From Aquimarina longa SW024 (GTDB taxonomy: Bacteria; Bacteroidota; Bacteroidia; Flavobacteriales; Flavobacteriaceae): a stretch of DNA of 64,000 bases. The DNA lies in NCBI RefSeq assembly GCF_001401755.1, contig NZ_AVQK01000014.1, forward strand, positions 1-64,000. The letters run 5' to 3'. A program made the translations under genes and the position numbers. The notes under the pieces were generated by a model, which was given only the letters and a program-made list of their open reading frames with translations, had not been told where the DNA came from and did not search any database. Within the stretch, counting starts at the first letter, position 1; each line of letters opens with the position of its first letter. This document shows, one piece after another, positions 63,423 through 64,000 of the stretch.

Positions 63423-64000
63423 ATGGATGTTAAGTATTTTAGATTAGTAAAAACGATTGCTGATGAGGGGAGTATTGCTAATTCATCTGATAAATTATTT
63501 TTAACACAATCTGCATTAAGTCATCAATTAAAGGAGTTAGAAGCACAATTAGGATTTAAGGTATTTCATAGAACTCGAAATAAATGGAGGTTAACGGAAG
63601 AGGGTGATGAGTTATATCGATTAGGAAAAGATGTTTTAGAAAGGATTGATGTAGGTTTTAAGAATATTCATAACATAAGAACAGGTTCAGTTGGTCGTAT
63701 TAAAGTGAGTACAGAATGTTATTCTTTTTACCAAGGGGTACCTCGTTTTATTCAAAAAATGGGAGCTTTGTATCCCGAGATAGAAGTAGATTTGGTTTTA
63801 GAAGCAACACACCAGCCAATTTCTAAGGTTTTATCTCATGATATAGATATTGCAATAGTGACATCAAAACCAAAAAATCATTTGTTATCAAGTGTTGAGG
63901 TTTTTGAAGATGAGATTTTTACAATTATGCATCAAGAAAATAAGTTGAGTGGTGAAGAGTTTCTTAATGCAAGTCATTTTTCTGATATACATCTGATTAT
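63423..64000 (+). CDS. LysR family transcriptional regulator (truncated by window end)
   Basis: About 192 residues are visible and the frame is open at the last base. The N-terminal winged helix is clear: M-D-V-K-Y-F-R-L-V-K-T-I-A-D-E-G-S-I and T-Q-S-A-L-S-H-Q-L-K-E-L-E, followed by the G-F-K-V-F-H-R-T wing. The effector-binding domain begins near residue 90 (G-R-I-K-V-S-T-E) with D-I-D-I-A-I-V further on. Targets are unknown; LysR regulators often control the divergent gene, here the rhodanese. Confidence 0.92.
   Translation, partial: MDVKYFRLVKTIADEGSIANSSDKLFLTQSALSHQLKELEAQLGFKVFHRTRNKWRLTEEGDELYRLGKDVLERIDVGFKNIHNIRTGSVGRIKVSTECYSFYQGVPRFIQKMGALYPEIEVDLVLEATHQPISKVLSHDIDIAIVTSKPKNHLLSSVEVFEDEIFTIMHQENKLSGEEFLNASHFSDIHLI

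Overview
The window is low-GC DNA from a member of the Bacteroidota, almost certainly a marine-type flavobacterium. The evidence is a STN-domain SusC/SusD pair with an ECF sigma factor and FecR anti-sigma factor, a T9SS-type C-terminal sorting domain, DUF6702 and DUF6588 proteins, a fused SecDF, many short lipoproteins, no Shine-Dalgarno sequences, and repeated TAnnTTTG -7 boxes. No species is claimed. I see no prophage, IS element, CRISPR array or plasmid function; this is chromosomal core and accessory DNA.

Layout. 1-1012: the N-terminal part of a large secreted surface protein (minus strand), then tRNA-Gly(TCC). 1118-4755: a membrane glycosyltransferase/TPR protein, a GT2 glycosyltransferase and a convergent methyltransferase. 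4867-6500: a peptidase E and glutaminase operon. 6598-13252: secreted CarboxypepD_reg-like proteins, a DUF6702 protein, an M1 metallopeptidase, TatA and a subtilase lipoprotein. 13326-21991: a minus-strand kynurenine catabolic operon (kynU, kmo, RidA-type deaminase, IclR regulator, ALDH, SDR, 3-hydroxyanthranilate dioxygenase, ACMSD-type decarboxylase) followed by an O-methyltransferase. 22189-32008: a regulated nutrient-uptake locus (ECF sigma, M23 peptidase with T9SS tail, FecR, SusC, SusD, surface lipoprotein), with a nearly identical 20-bp motif upstream of two transcription units. 32220-36519: small redox and stress genes (degenerate cupredoxin, AhpD-like protein, DoxX, AraC regulator, a small triple-repeat protein) with a duplicated 68-bp promoter element. 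37085-46326: mixed housekeeping genes. 46441-49587: exported RidA, queE, a 1.4-kb stretch holding paralogous 32-residue peptides, and a DUF2911 protein. 49851-61394: asnB, an astacin lipoprotein, gyrB, a DUF6588 protein, mdh, a short exported protein and secDF. 61395-64000: a 21-bp minisatellite, a DfsB-like protein, a frameshifted acetyltransferase, a rhodanese and a truncated LysR regulator.

How the genes work together. The kynurenine operon should take kynurenine through 3-hydroxyanthranilate and 2-aminomuconate semialdehyde to 4-oxalocrotonate, under IclR control; the entry enzymes (tryptophan dioxygenase, formamidase) and the lower pathway are not in the window. The SusCD locus looks like trans-envelope signalling: ligand on SusC, STN domain, FecR, ECF sigma, then the shared promoter motif.

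Strongest candidates for something new: (1) the 209-residue protein just upstream of secDF is exported, resembles a SecD periplasmic subdomain, and ends in V-R-A-G-P-I-S, so it carries the SecM arrest tetrapeptide RAGP three residues from its stop; the leader to secDF has competing RNA stems. This fits a SecD-derived export-monitoring arrest peptide. (2) Two paralogous 32-residue peptides, each behind its own promoter-like element, with a possible third divergent copy. (3) The ECF-associated motif and the duplicated 68-bp element.
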